Shown here: piece by piece, positions 17,895 through 25,453 of the stretch
Position numbering within the stretch: position 1 is the first letter of the stretch
How the letters are laid out: the number at the start of each line of letters is the position of its first letter
NCBI RefSeq assembly: GCF_004551525.1
Contig: NZ_SATR01000039.1
Location: 1-42,810, forward strand
Source: Vibrio ouci
Lineage (GTDB): Bacteria > Pseudomonadota > Gammaproteobacteria > Enterobacterales > Vibrionaceae
Reading direction: 5' to 3'
DNA length: 42,810 bases
Translations under genes and position numbers: made by a program
Notes under the pieces: generated by a model
Database searches by the model: none
What the model was told of the DNA's origin: nothing
The model's input: only the letters and a program-made list of their open reading frames with translations

Positions 17895-19099
17895 TACGCC
17901 TTTCTTCCAAATATCCAATAACATGCTGCCGAAACAATCGAACACATGCTCATAACCGAAATCATCGGCCATGTTACGCCATTAGGCATGAATGCCACAA
18001 CAGCACCGACAATCGAACCCGTACCAAAACGGAGTGTGCCTGCTAATGAGGAAGCTGTGCCAGCCATTGTCGGGTAACTGCTGAGCAACAGGCCCATTGT
18101 GTTACTACCTATAGTTGATAATGTGCCGATAAACATGACTACGAAGATAACGGTTCCCCATAGTCCAGCATCCAGTAGCCAAGTAACAAATAAACCAATG
18201 CCAGCAATAAGCTGAACCGCTAAGCCAAAGCGCAGCATAGTATGCGATCCTACTTTCTTCACCAAGCGGCCATTAATGCTAGTCATAATGATCATTGCGA
18301 TGATGTTGAGACCAAACAAGTAACCGAATTGGTCAGGTCTTACACCGTAAATATCAATATAGACAAATGAGCCTGCCGTTAAGAAGGCAAACATACCTGC
18401 AAACGAAAAAGCCCCAGAGAAAATAAGTCCCATTGCCACAGGGTTTTTAAACAAGCCCTTGTAGTTGCGTAACGTAGTTCTAATCCGCAAAGGCTGCTTA
18501 TTCTCTTCGCTGAGTGTTTCAGGAATCTTCCACAGCACCAGTGCGATCACCACTAACGCAAACGCAGCTAAAATCCAGAAAATTGCACGCCAGCCAAACC
18601 AGACTGCAACGTATCCGCCAATCATTGGCGCAATCAACGGCGCTATGGTTATCACAAGGGTGACAAATGACATTGCACGCGCGAAATCTTCACGATCAAA
18701 CATATCGCGCACAACAGCTTGAATAATCACTGCAGCGGCCGCGCCCGCAAAACCTTGAGCAGTTCGAACCCACGTTAGGGCTTCAATACCTGTCGTTGTC
18801 GCACTGACTACAGAGGAAAAACCAAAAAATAACACGCCCAAGATCAACACTGGACGTCGACCATAGCTATCTGCGAGCGGACCATGGATCAACTGACCAA
18901 TGGCAAAACCTGCGGTATATGCGGTTAATGTGATTTGAACAGCACCTTCGGTCACGCCTAAATCTCTGGCGATGGTTGGCATGGCTGGCAAATACATATC
19001 TATGGCTAGCGGCGTTAAGGCACCGATTGCCCCCAAGACTAAAAATAATAGAAAACTGATTTGGGGGGCGTTGGTAGTCTCTACCGTTCTTTCAGACAT
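17894..19099 (-). CDS. bcr: Bcr/CflA family MFS drug efflux transporter
   Basis: A 401-residue, twelve-helix major facilitator protein. The family landmarks are visible: PLAIDMYLPAMPTIARDLG near the N-terminus, the motif A-like GPLADSYGRRPVLILG between helices 2 and 3, and RTAQGFAGAAAAVIIQAVVRDMF around helix 4-5. It exports drugs such as bicyclomycin or other hydrophobic compounds in exchange for protons. In E. coli bcr is next to rsuA, as here, which supports orthology. The gene is followed by DUF2913 with a one-base overlap. The 160-base promoter region carries a pair of direct repeats (19219-19253) that may be an operator. Confidence 0.9.
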   Translation of the reverse strand: MSERTVETTNAPQISFLLFLVLGAIGALTPLAIDMYLPAMPTIARDLGVTEGAVQITLTAYTAGFAIGQLIHGPLADSYGRRPVLILGVLFFGFSSVVSATTTGIEALTWVRTAQGFAGAAAAVIIQAVVRDMFDREDFARAMSFVTLVITIAPLIAPMIGGYVAVWFGWRAIFWILAAFALVVIALVLWKIPETLSEENKQPLRIRTTLRNYKGLFKNPVAMGLIFSGAFSFAGMFAFLTAGSFVYIDIYGVRPDQFGYLFGLNIIAMIIMTSINGRLVKKVGSHTMLRFGLAVQLIAGIGLFVTWLLDAGLWGTVIFVVMFIGTLSTIGSNTMGLLLSSYPTMAGTASSLAGTLRFGTGSIVGAVVAFMPNGVTWPMISVMSMCSIVSAACYWIFGRKA

Positions 19100-19218
19100 A
19101 ACTCTCCTACTCGGTTGCGTATCAGATGCAGCCTCCGTGCTGCAACCAAACAGAAAATAACAACACCATTTCTAGGTGTTAGTGATCCGATCTATCCTCA
19201 ATCAAATCTGTCTAAAAG

Positions 19219-19253
19219 ACTAGTTCCTAGTTGGAAATAAACTAATTCCTAAT
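19219..19253. promoter_or_regulatory. Candidate operator: two direct repeats upstream of bcr
   Basis: ACTAGTTCCTAGT (19219-19231) and ACTAATTCCTAAT (19241-19253) match at 11 of 13 positions and start 22 bases apart, about two turns of the helix. The first copy is itself a perfect dyad (ACTAG-TTC-CTAGT). The pair lies between rsuA and the bcr start, in the promoter region of the pump gene, as expected for a drug-responsive repressor or activator site. The regulator is not identifiable here. Confidence 0.4.
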
Positions 19254-19260
19254 AGAGGTA

Positions 19261-19962
19261 TTATTTCCAAACAGACGCGACTTCTTCTTCCGTTAGGTAA
19301 CGGTATTCACCAGGCTCTAATGACTTACAAAGCTCGATAGCGCCAATGCGCTCACGGTGAAGGTGTTCAACCTTGTTACCCAGTGCAGCAAACATACGTT
19401 TAACTTGGTGGTACTTACCTTCAGTAATTGTAAGCAGCACTTCGTTTTCTTCTTCGTCGACAATCTCAAGTTGCGCTGGAAGCGTCAAACCCTTCTCATT
19501 GCGCAGTTGAATACCTTCAGCAAACTTATCTGCATAGTCAGCTTGAACTGGGTCAGCAAGCCACACTCGGTAAGTTTTCTCACATTTATGCTTTGGCGAA
19601 GTAATACGGTGAGACCATTGGCCATCATCAGTGATTAGCACTAACCCTGTCGTATCGACATCCAATCGACCTGCAAAGTGAAGCTCTTCCATCTTTACTT
19701 CATCAAGCAGCATAAACGCGGTTTGATTAAAGCCATCTTCATGCGAGCAAACAAAGCCATCGGGTTTAAACAGCATGATATAGCGAGGACCTGCTTTATG
19801 GATCTCACGCCCCTGCCATTCGACGGTGCAGTCATCCGTTACTTTAACTGAACCACTTTTCTGCACGACATCATTTACTGTTACATCACCACTTTTGATG
19901 ATTCTTGTTGCCTCTTTACGTGTCGCACCTAGTGCATCACACAAATATTTATCTAAACGCAT
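19261..19962 (-). CDS. rsuA: 16S rRNA pseudouridine(516) synthase RsuA
   Basis: A 233-residue enzyme that converts U516 of 16S rRNA to pseudouridine. An S4 RNA-binding domain occupies residues 1-60 (RLDKYLCDALGATRKEA). The catalytic domain carries GRLDVDTTGLVLITDDG with catalytic Asp101, and further EKTYRVWL and GKYHQVKRMFAALG. The length and the Asp position match E. coli RsuA closely. It is divergent from radD with a 73-base gap and sits beside bcr, the same arrangement as in E. coli. Confidence 0.96.
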   Translation of the reverse strand: MRLDKYLCDALGATRKEATRIIKSGDVTVNDVVQKSGSVKVTDDCTVEWQGREIHKAGPRYIMLFKPDGFVCSHEDGFNQTAFMLLDEVKMEELHFAGRLDVDTTGLVLITDDGQWSHRITSPKHKCEKTYRVWLADPVQADYADKFAEGIQLRNEKGLTLPAQLEIVDEEENEVLLTITEGKYHQVKRMFAALGNKVEHLHRERIGAIELCKSLEPGEYRYLTEEEVASVWK

Positions 19963-20035
19963 GAATACCTCATCTTTGTTAGGTGAGGTATTATAGTGCC
20001 ACTAGACTAAATAGTTGAGCTATTTCACACATTTT

Positions 20036-21778
20036 ATGTATACACTGCGTCCTTATCAGGCTGACTCTGTCAAAGCTGTTATCCATTACTTTCGTAAACA
20101 CTCCACCCCTGCCGTACTCGTGCTACCGACTGGCGCGGGGAAAAGCCTTGTGATTGCTGAGCTGGCACGCCTAGCTAAAGGTCGAGTCTTAGTGATGGCT
20201 CACGTTAAAGAACTGGTTGAGCAAAACCACGAAAAGTACGAAGGTTACGGGCTGAAAGGCTCAATATTTTCAGCAGGTCTCGGGCGCAAAGAAACAGATC
20301 AACAAGTAGTGTTCGCGTCCGTTCAATCTGTCGTGCGTAATCTTGACCAATTTAAGAACCAATTCTCGCTGTTAGTCATTGATGAATGTCACCGCGTGCC
20401 TGATAACAAAGATACCAGCTATCAAAAGGTCATCACCCACCTGCGCGAGCAAAATCCGGGGATTAAAGTACTTGGATTAACGGCCACGCCTTATCGTTTA
20501 GGTATGGGTTGGATTTACCAATATCACACCCGAGGGCTAGTCAGAAGTGAAGAGCCACGCTTTTTTAGAGATTGTATCTTCGAGTTACCCATTCGCTACT
20601 TACTGGATGAGAAGTTTCTAACACCCGCTCGAATGATGGATGCCCCGGTTTTAAGTTACGACTTTTCGCAGCTAAAACCAGCCAATACAGGGCGATATAA
20701 AGAAGCAGAACTCGATATGGTTATCGATAAAGCGAAGCGCGCAACACCGCAAATTGTCGAACAGATCATTCAGCTGGCTAAAGATAAACAAGGCATCATG
20801 ATCTTTGCTGCGACCGTCCGCCACGCCCAAGAAATTTATGGGCTGCTGCCGCAAGATCAGGTCGCGATTGTGATTGGTGATACACCAACGCCTGAGCGTG
20901 ATGCAATCATCCAGAACTTTAAAGAGCGCAAAATCAAATTCCTCGTCAACGTCTCGGTGTTAACTACTGGCTTCGACGCCCCTCACGTTGACCTTATTGC
21001 GATTCTTCGTCCAACTGAGTCCATCAGTCTTTATCAACAAATCGTTGGCCGAGGCCTACGCTTGTCACCAGGAAAAGACGAGTGCTTGGTGCTGGATTAT
21101 GCTGGTAATAGTTATGATCTTTATCAACCAGAAGTGGGCGATGCTAAGCCCGATTCAGACAGTGAAATCATCACCATTCCTTGCCCAGCCTGCGGTTTTA
21201 ACAACAACTTTTGGGGCAAGCTTGATAGTAACGGCTATTTAATTGAGCACTTCGGTCGTAAATGCCAAGGTTTCTTCGAAGATGACGAAACGGGTGAACG
21301 CGAGCACTGTAACTATCGATTCCGTGCTAAATACTGTGGCGAGTGCGGGGCCGACAATGATATCGCCGCACGTATCTGCCATGAATGTGATGCGACATTA
21401 GTTGACCCAGACAAGAAGCTTAAGGAAGCGTTAAACCTTAAAGATGCATTGGTGTTTGAATGTATAGAGATGGATCTTAGCGTTCATAAAGACGATAAAG
21501 GTAAAAGCAGTCTTAAGGTTTCTTATATAGGAGAAAACCAAGCTCAAGTTAGTGAGTTTTGGTCTCTTACCACCAAAAATCAAAAACAACGATTTAAAGA
21601 TCAGTTTGTTAGACCGCACCTAGCCGACAAGCACCGCCCGTTTGAAGATGCGTCACCAACTAAAGTAGTTAACAGCCAACACCGCTTTCGTCCCCCTCAG
21701 TTCGTGATTGCACGAAAATCAGGACGCTTTTGGAAGATGCGCGACAAAATATTTGAAGATGAGTTATCGAATAACTAG
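20036..21778 (+). CDS. radD: DNA repair helicase RadD (YejH)
   Basis: A 580-residue superfamily 2 helicase. The Q-motif LRPYQADSV is followed by Walker A PTGAGKS (31-37), Walker B DECH (116-119), motif III LTATPYR and motif VI QQIVGRGLRL. After about residue 380 it has cysteine pairs (CPACG, CQGFF, HCNY, CGECG, CHEC) of the zinc-binding region typical of RadD. RadD takes part in double-strand break and replication-gap repair in E. coli, working with RecA and SSB. I chose the ATG at 20036 because the E. coli protein begins at the equivalent place; the frame stays open to a TTG at 20015. Confidence 0.94.
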   Translation: MYTLRPYQADSVKAVIHYFRKHSTPAVLVLPTGAGKSLVIAELARLAKGRVLVMAHVKELVEQNHEKYEGYGLKGSIFSAGLGRKETDQQVVFASVQSVVRNLDQFKNQFSLLVIDECHRVPDNKDTSYQKVITHLREQNPGIKVLGLTATPYRLGMGWIYQYHTRGLVRSEEPRFFRDCIFELPIRYLLDEKFLTPARMMDAPVLSYDFSQLKPANTGRYKEAELDMVIDKAKRATPQIVEQIIQLAKDKQGIMIFAATVRHAQEIYGLLPQDQVAIVIGDTPTPERDAIIQNFKERKIKFLVNVSVLTTGFDAPHVDLIAILRPTESISLYQQIVGRGLRLSPGKDECLVLDYAGNSYDLYQPEVGDAKPDSDSEIITIPCPACGFNNNFWGKLDSNGYLIEHFGRKCQGFFEDDETGEREHCNYRFRAKYCGECGADNDIAARICHECDATLVDPDKKLKEALNLKDALVFECIEMDLSVHKDDKGKSSLKVSYIGENQAQVSEFWSLTTKNQKQRFKDQFVRPHLADKHRPFEDASPTKVVNSQHRFRPPQFVIARKSGRFWKMRDKIFEDELSNN

Positions 21779-21844
21779 CCATTCACTTGGTGTTCATTTT
21801 TGCCAATGTATACTGCTATACAGAAATTCGTAAAAGGTAAGATT

Positions 21845-22249
21845 ATGTTCAAGCGACCACTGTTAAGTACCGCCACAATACTAACTTGTCTGCTGCTCGC
21901 CTTCCCTAGCATGGCGAAGAAACACGATCATGACGATCAAGATGGTCACGCACTGGTGCAAGATGTTCACAAACCAGGTGCTAGAATTGAGTTTGAAGAA
22001 GACCAAGATGAGGTCTACGAAGCAGTAAAGAAAGGTTATATCAAGCCATTCTCTGAGATGTATGCTGCTGTAGAGCGCGATCTGCATGGCCGAATTATTC
22101 ACGTCGAACTTGAAGAAGATGATGATATTTGGATTTACGAACTCAAGATTAATCACGATAACAACATCATCAAAGTTGAATACAACGCAGAAACGCTCGA
22201 AATGCTGCAAATCAAAGGTAGAAACCTTAAACAAGCACTAAAAAAATAG
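21845..22249 (+). CDS. Exported PepSY domain protein
   Basis: A 134-residue protein with a clear signal peptide (MFKRPLLSTATILTCLLLAFPSMA, cut after the AxA-like end) and a histidine/aspartate-rich start of the mature protein (KKHDHDDQDGH). Residues about 50-134 form one PepSY-like domain, in the form often found beside two-component systems (VYEAVKKGYIKPFSEMY, later DDDIWIYELKINHDNN). It precedes the response regulator by 13 bases and is presumably co-transcribed. It may modulate the sensor in the periplasm, or bind a metal through its His/Asp cluster. The start at 21845 was preferred over an upstream ATG because it gives a proper signal peptide and has AAGGTAAG before it. Confidence 0.85.
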   Translation: MFKRPLLSTATILTCLLLAFPSMAKKHDHDDQDGHALVQDVHKPGARIEFEEDQDEVYEAVKKGYIKPFSEMYAAVERDLHGRIIHVELEEDDDIWIYELKINHDNNIIKVEYNAETLEMLQIKGRNLKQALKK

Positions 22250-22262
22250 AAGATAAAAGCTT

Positions 22263-22922
22263 ATGAAAATTCTTGTAGTGGAAGATGACCCGCGCCTAGG
22301 CGAACAAATTGTTGAAACTCTGGAGCAAACGGGCTGGGTACCAGAGCTCTCTCAAGATGGCATCGACGCATTGTACCGAGCGACATCTGAAGAGTGGGAT
22401 GCCATAGTCCTTGATTTAGGTCTGCCTAAACTTGACGGCTTAACGGTTCTGAAAGGTATCCGAGACGAAAACATTAACACACCAGTTGTTATCCTAAGTG
22501 CGCGAGACACATTGACCCAACGCGTCGAAGGCTTAAATGCTGGTGCTGACGACTACTTGACTAAACCATTTGAAATGGTTGAGCTGACCGCCCGCATACG
22601 TGCTCAACTGCGCCGCGCATCGGGGAATGCGTCCCCTGTTATGCAGATTGGCAATCTGAGTTTAGATACTCGAACGTCTAAGGTAATGTGGCAAGGTCAG
22701 GCAATCAGTCTCACGGCTCTCGAATACAAGGTTGTTGCTTATTTCATGCATAACCCTGAAAAAGTAATCTCACGTACAGAGCTGGTTGAGCACATCTATA
22801 AGCAAGACTTTGATAGAGACTCAAACACCATCGAAGTTTTCATTGGCCGTATCCGCAAGAAAATTGCTCCGAAGGTGATCAAAACCGTTCGCGGTCTAGG
22901 ATATCAGCTTAATGCCGAATAA
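22263..22922 (+). CDS. OmpR/PhoP-family response regulator
   Basis: A 219-residue regulator. The receiver domain (1-118) has acidic pocket Glu7-Asp8-Asp9, phospho-acceptor Asp51 in AIVLDLGLPKLDG, Ser79 and Lys101 in DDYLTKPFEM. The winged-helix DNA-binding domain (about 125-219) ends KTVRGLGYQLN. It overlaps the sensor gene by 11 bases. The sequence is of the PhoP/QseB class. From memory, V. cholerae has the same PepSY-regulator-kinase set beside rplY, so this is probably a vertically inherited Vibrio system. Its signal is not known to me. Confidence 0.93.
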   Translation: MKILVVEDDPRLGEQIVETLEQTGWVPELSQDGIDALYRATSEEWDAIVLDLGLPKLDGLTVLKGIRDENINTPVVILSARDTLTQRVEGLNAGADDYLTKPFEMVELTARIRAQLRRASGNASPVMQIGNLSLDTRTSKVMWQGQAISLTALEYKVVAYFMHNPEKVISRTELVEHIYKQDFDRDSNTIEVFIGRIRKKIAPKVIKTVRGLGYQLNAE

Positions 22923-24255
22923 TAAGCGTACCCTGCTTAAACGCCTTAGTTTAAAAAGCCGCCTAGTACTGGCGGCTATCGTTTGGTTAACCGCGATGGT
23001 CATTGCGGCGGGTGTCAGTGTGCCAACCCAAGTATTTAACTACATGGTTGGTGACACTAAATCTCAACTCTCTATCTACATGGATGAAATTGCAGCCTCT
23101 CTCGAAGCCGATGAAAAAGGCGCTTTAACCCTTACCACTAACCTTTCTGATCCTCGCTTTAACCGCCCATACAGTGGCCTTTACTGGTCAGCCCGAACCG
23201 ATGCGGATTTGCTGCGTTCTCGCTCCCTGTGGGATCAAAAAATAGAAGCGAAGAAAGGCATTAAGAAAGAGTACTTCGGGGCAAGAGACGAAAAGCTCAT
23301 CTACCTCAAAACAACCCTCTACTACCCAGACTACGATGGCCCAATTGAAGTCTTGGTCGGCATTGATGAACAACCGATTGAAGATACGGTGCGTGATTTG
23401 ATGAGTCAGCTTTGGATCATCCTCGCCCTACTCTACTTCGGCGTACTGGCTGTTATCATGCTACAGGTTCAGTGGTCGTTGCATCCATTGACCAAAATGC
23501 ACAAAGAGCTCTCACAGCTTCGCTCAGGCGATAAGAAACAGCTCGAAGAAGATTACCCAAAAGAAGTCGCTCCTGTTGTTTCTGACTTGAATGCGTTGGT
23601 GTTTCATTATCAAGAGTTACTAGAGCGAGCTAGGCATCATGCAGGCAACTTATCTCATGCATTAAAGACGCCTTTGTCGGTGCTTAAGAATGAGATTCAT
23701 AACTTTGACAGTGACACTCAGAAGCTACTGCAGCCGCCTGTTGATCAGATTCAGAGCCAAATTGATTACCACTTAGGCCGTGCTCGTATGGCGGGTTCTA
23801 AAAACATCTTGGCAGTACGTGCTAACCCTTCTGAGCGTGTCGACGCCATTTCTATGGCATTCGATAAAGTCTACGCCTCGCGAGAAATCGCCCTCATTAA
23901 CGAGCTTGATTCTGATATCGAAGTCGCCGTTGATAAAACCGACCTCGACGAAATGGTGGGCAACTTACTAGAAAATGCTTACAAATGGTCTTCAAGCATC
24001 ATTCGGGTTCATTCGCAGCAAAGTAAAGAAGGCGATATTGATATCATCATTGAAGATGACGGTCCGGGTATCCCTGATGACAAAATTCAGCAAGCGGTTA
24101 AACGTGGCGTTCGACTAGACGAGACCACGCCCGGCACGGGTTTAGGCTTAAACATTGTCAGTGAAATGGCCCACAGCTATCGAGGTAAGCTGACCTTATC
24201 CTCTAGCTCTATGGGCGGATTGAAAGCGGTACTGTCATTTAAGTCCTCAAACTAG
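22912..24255 (+). CDS. PhoQ-like sensor histidine kinase
   Basis: A 447-residue inner-membrane kinase. Two membrane helices (about 17-40 and 166-188) enclose a periplasmic sensor of about 125 residues. A HAMP-like stretch follows, then the H-box ARHHAGNLSHALKTPLSV with phospho-acceptor His249, the N-box NLLENAYKW, G1 EDDGPGIPDD and G2 TPGTGLGLNIV. The H-box is of the PhoQ type (NLSHALKTP). It should phosphorylate the regulator encoded just upstream, whose gene it overlaps. The terminator lies 15 bases after the stop. Confidence 0.93.
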   Translation: MPNNKRTLLKRLSLKSRLVLAAIVWLTAMVIAAGVSVPTQVFNYMVGDTKSQLSIYMDEIAASLEADEKGALTLTTNLSDPRFNRPYSGLYWSARTDADLLRSRSLWDQKIEAKKGIKKEYFGARDEKLIYLKTTLYYPDYDGPIEVLVGIDEQPIEDTVRDLMSQLWIILALLYFGVLAVIMLQVQWSLHPLTKMHKELSQLRSGDKKQLEEDYPKEVAPVVSDLNALVFHYQELLERARHHAGNLSHALKTPLSVLKNEIHNFDSDTQKLLQPPVDQIQSQIDYHLGRARMAGSKNILAVRANPSERVDAISMAFDKVYASREIALINELDSDIEVAVDKTDLDEMVGNLLENAYKWSSSIIRVHSQQSKEGDIDIIIEDDGPGIPDDKIQQAVKRGVRLDETTPGTGLGLNIVSEMAHSYRGKLTLSSSSMGGLKAVLSFKSSN

Positions 24256-24270
24256 TTTTAACCAAACTAA

Positions 24271-24298
24271 AAAAGGCGATGCACCTGCATCGCCTTTT
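24271..24298. terminator. Bidirectional terminator between convergent operons
   Basis: AAAAGGCGATGCA and TGCATCGCCTTTT form a perfect 13-base stem with a two-base loop. It ends the PepSY/two-component operon on the plus strand and the efflux/regulator operon on the minus strand, whose last stop codon is 21 bases away. Confidence 0.9.
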
Positions 24299-24318
24299 AT
24301 CTATTTGGAACAAGCCCA

Positions 24319-24771
24319 CTACGGCTTCAAGTAAAGCGCCACTTTATGCCCAACTAAGATGGCATGATCATTCCCTAATTCAACAAACTTCATCCTGCCA
24401 TCAAACGCGCCGGGCCTAACGAATAACTGCTCAACTAAACCATCTTTCGCATCATCTAACTCTAAAGGCGTGTGCGTGTCATATATAAACATCATACCTT
24501 GATGGTTATGCGTGTAAGCTCCTTTCCCAGAAAATCCCACCTGACTACTCGGCAACATAGCAAACACACCGTAGGTTTGATTCTCTTTTAACGTTAGTTC
24601 AAACCTAAGTGGTAATGATATGGACTGAGCCTTTCTATCATCCTCAATCTCTATGTGCGTTACCGTATTGCTGGTAAAGTGACGATTGTGCTCAGATGTT
24701 CCAAGCAAAGCCAATAGACAACCCAAGACTAAGCCGCAAACCGTAGTGCATGAGGTAACAATGTTATTCAC
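24319..24771 (-). CDS. VtrC/ToxS-like small membrane-anchored partner protein (pair 1)
   Basis: A 150-residue protein with one N-terminal membrane helix (about 8-24) and a periplasmic, beta-rich domain. It starts at a GTG that overlaps the last eight bases of the upstream regulator gene. It shares with the partner protein of pair 2 (29865-30314) the pattern QVGFSGKGAY versus KVGFNSSGEY (Val-Gly-Phe at 78-80 here) and a matching C-terminal strand (HAILVGHKVALYL versus MILVAPRYSYLF), but is otherwise very diverged. Gene order, size, topology and fast divergence fit the co-component partners VtrC and ToxS, which join the periplasmic domain of their regulator and, for VtrA/VtrC, bind bile salts in a lipocalin-like barrel. 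The homology to VtrC itself is inferred. Confidence 0.65.
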   Translation of the reverse strand: MNNIVTSCTTVCGLVLGCLLALLGTSEHNRHFTSNTVTHIEIEDDRKAQSISLPLRFELTLKENQTYGVFAMLPSSQVGFSGKGAYTHNHQGMMFIYDTHTPLELDDAKDGLVEQLFVRPGAFDGRMKFVELGNDHAILVGHKVALYLKP

Positions 24772-25453
24772 AGTTCACCGCCTCACTTCCAGTATTGAAA
24801 CTCACCGAACGACCATCGGAATCGACAAGTAAGCTCAACTTTTCAAATAGGTAAAGCGTGGGATTTTGATAATAGACCTTCTCACCCTGTTGATTTGGCA
24901 TATAGCTACACTGTTTATAGCTAGTTACCTTATAGCCAATGAATAACGGGCTATTGTAAAAATACTTAGCCCCAACAAAACCAACAAGGATTGCCAAAAC
25001 TAAAATGCTGAATAGTTTCATCACTTGAACGTGCCCAGCATTCCATTTAGTCCTGACCTCAGCCTTATGTTCCAGTTCCCTAACTGACGGTGTTTCAACA
25101 ATCGGCTCTTTAGGGCCTATAACTTCTGAGATCGACGTGATCTTTCTGACTGATCCGGTAAACTCATAACCGACGCCTCTTTCGGTGCGGATAACTTCAC
25201 CCGCTTTATCTTCAAGCCCTCTTCGGCATGTCGAAATAGAGTGCAGCAAACTGCTACTTTCTACGACAATGCCTCTTTTATGCCAGACTTCGTTCATCAG
25301 CTCATGCTTACTTAACACCTGACCTTGATTGGTAAACATATAGCTCAGCAAAGACAACTCATTAACACCAACAGGATGGCGAATGTTGCTCTTTAGGCTA
25401 TGAATAAAACCGCCTGTTTCATCTAATACGTGCGTATCGTTGATCAGTAGCAT
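24764..25453 (-). CDS. ToxR/VtrA-like membrane-anchored winged-helix regulator (pair 1)
   Basis: A 229-residue one-component regulator. Residues 1-102 are an OmpR/ToxR-type winged helix (VNELSLLSYMFTNQGQVLSKHELMNEVW region, recognition helix around SSSLLHSISTCRRGLEDK, wing RTERGVGYEF). A linker follows, then a single membrane helix (about 146-166) and a 60-residue periplasmic tail with two cysteines (Cys182 and Cys228, the latter next to last) that could form a disulfide. The ATG shares one base with the stop of the RND pump (TAATG), so the regulator is made from the pump mRNA and is placed to feed back on that operon. Its tail ending DGRSVSF...VNCE matches pair 2 (DGQSVSY...VTCE). Confidence 0.82.
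   Translation of the reverse strand: MLLINDTHVLDETGGFIHSLKSNIRHPVGVNELSLLSYMFTNQGQVLSKHELMNEVWHKRGIVVESSSLLHSISTCRRGLEDKAGEVIRTERGVGYEFTGSVRKITSISEVIGPKEPIVETPSVRELEHKAEVRTKWNAGHVQVMKLFSILVLAILVGFVGAKYFYNSPLFIGYKVTSYKQCSYMPNQQGEKVYYQNPTLYLFEKLSLLVDSDGRSVSFNTGSEAVNCE

Noticed and set aside
22263..24255. Naming the two-component system VprAB/CarRS
   Set aside because: The regulator resembles several PhoP-class proteins, and the position beside the radD/rplY neighbourhood does not fit my memory of the V. cholerae carRS locus.
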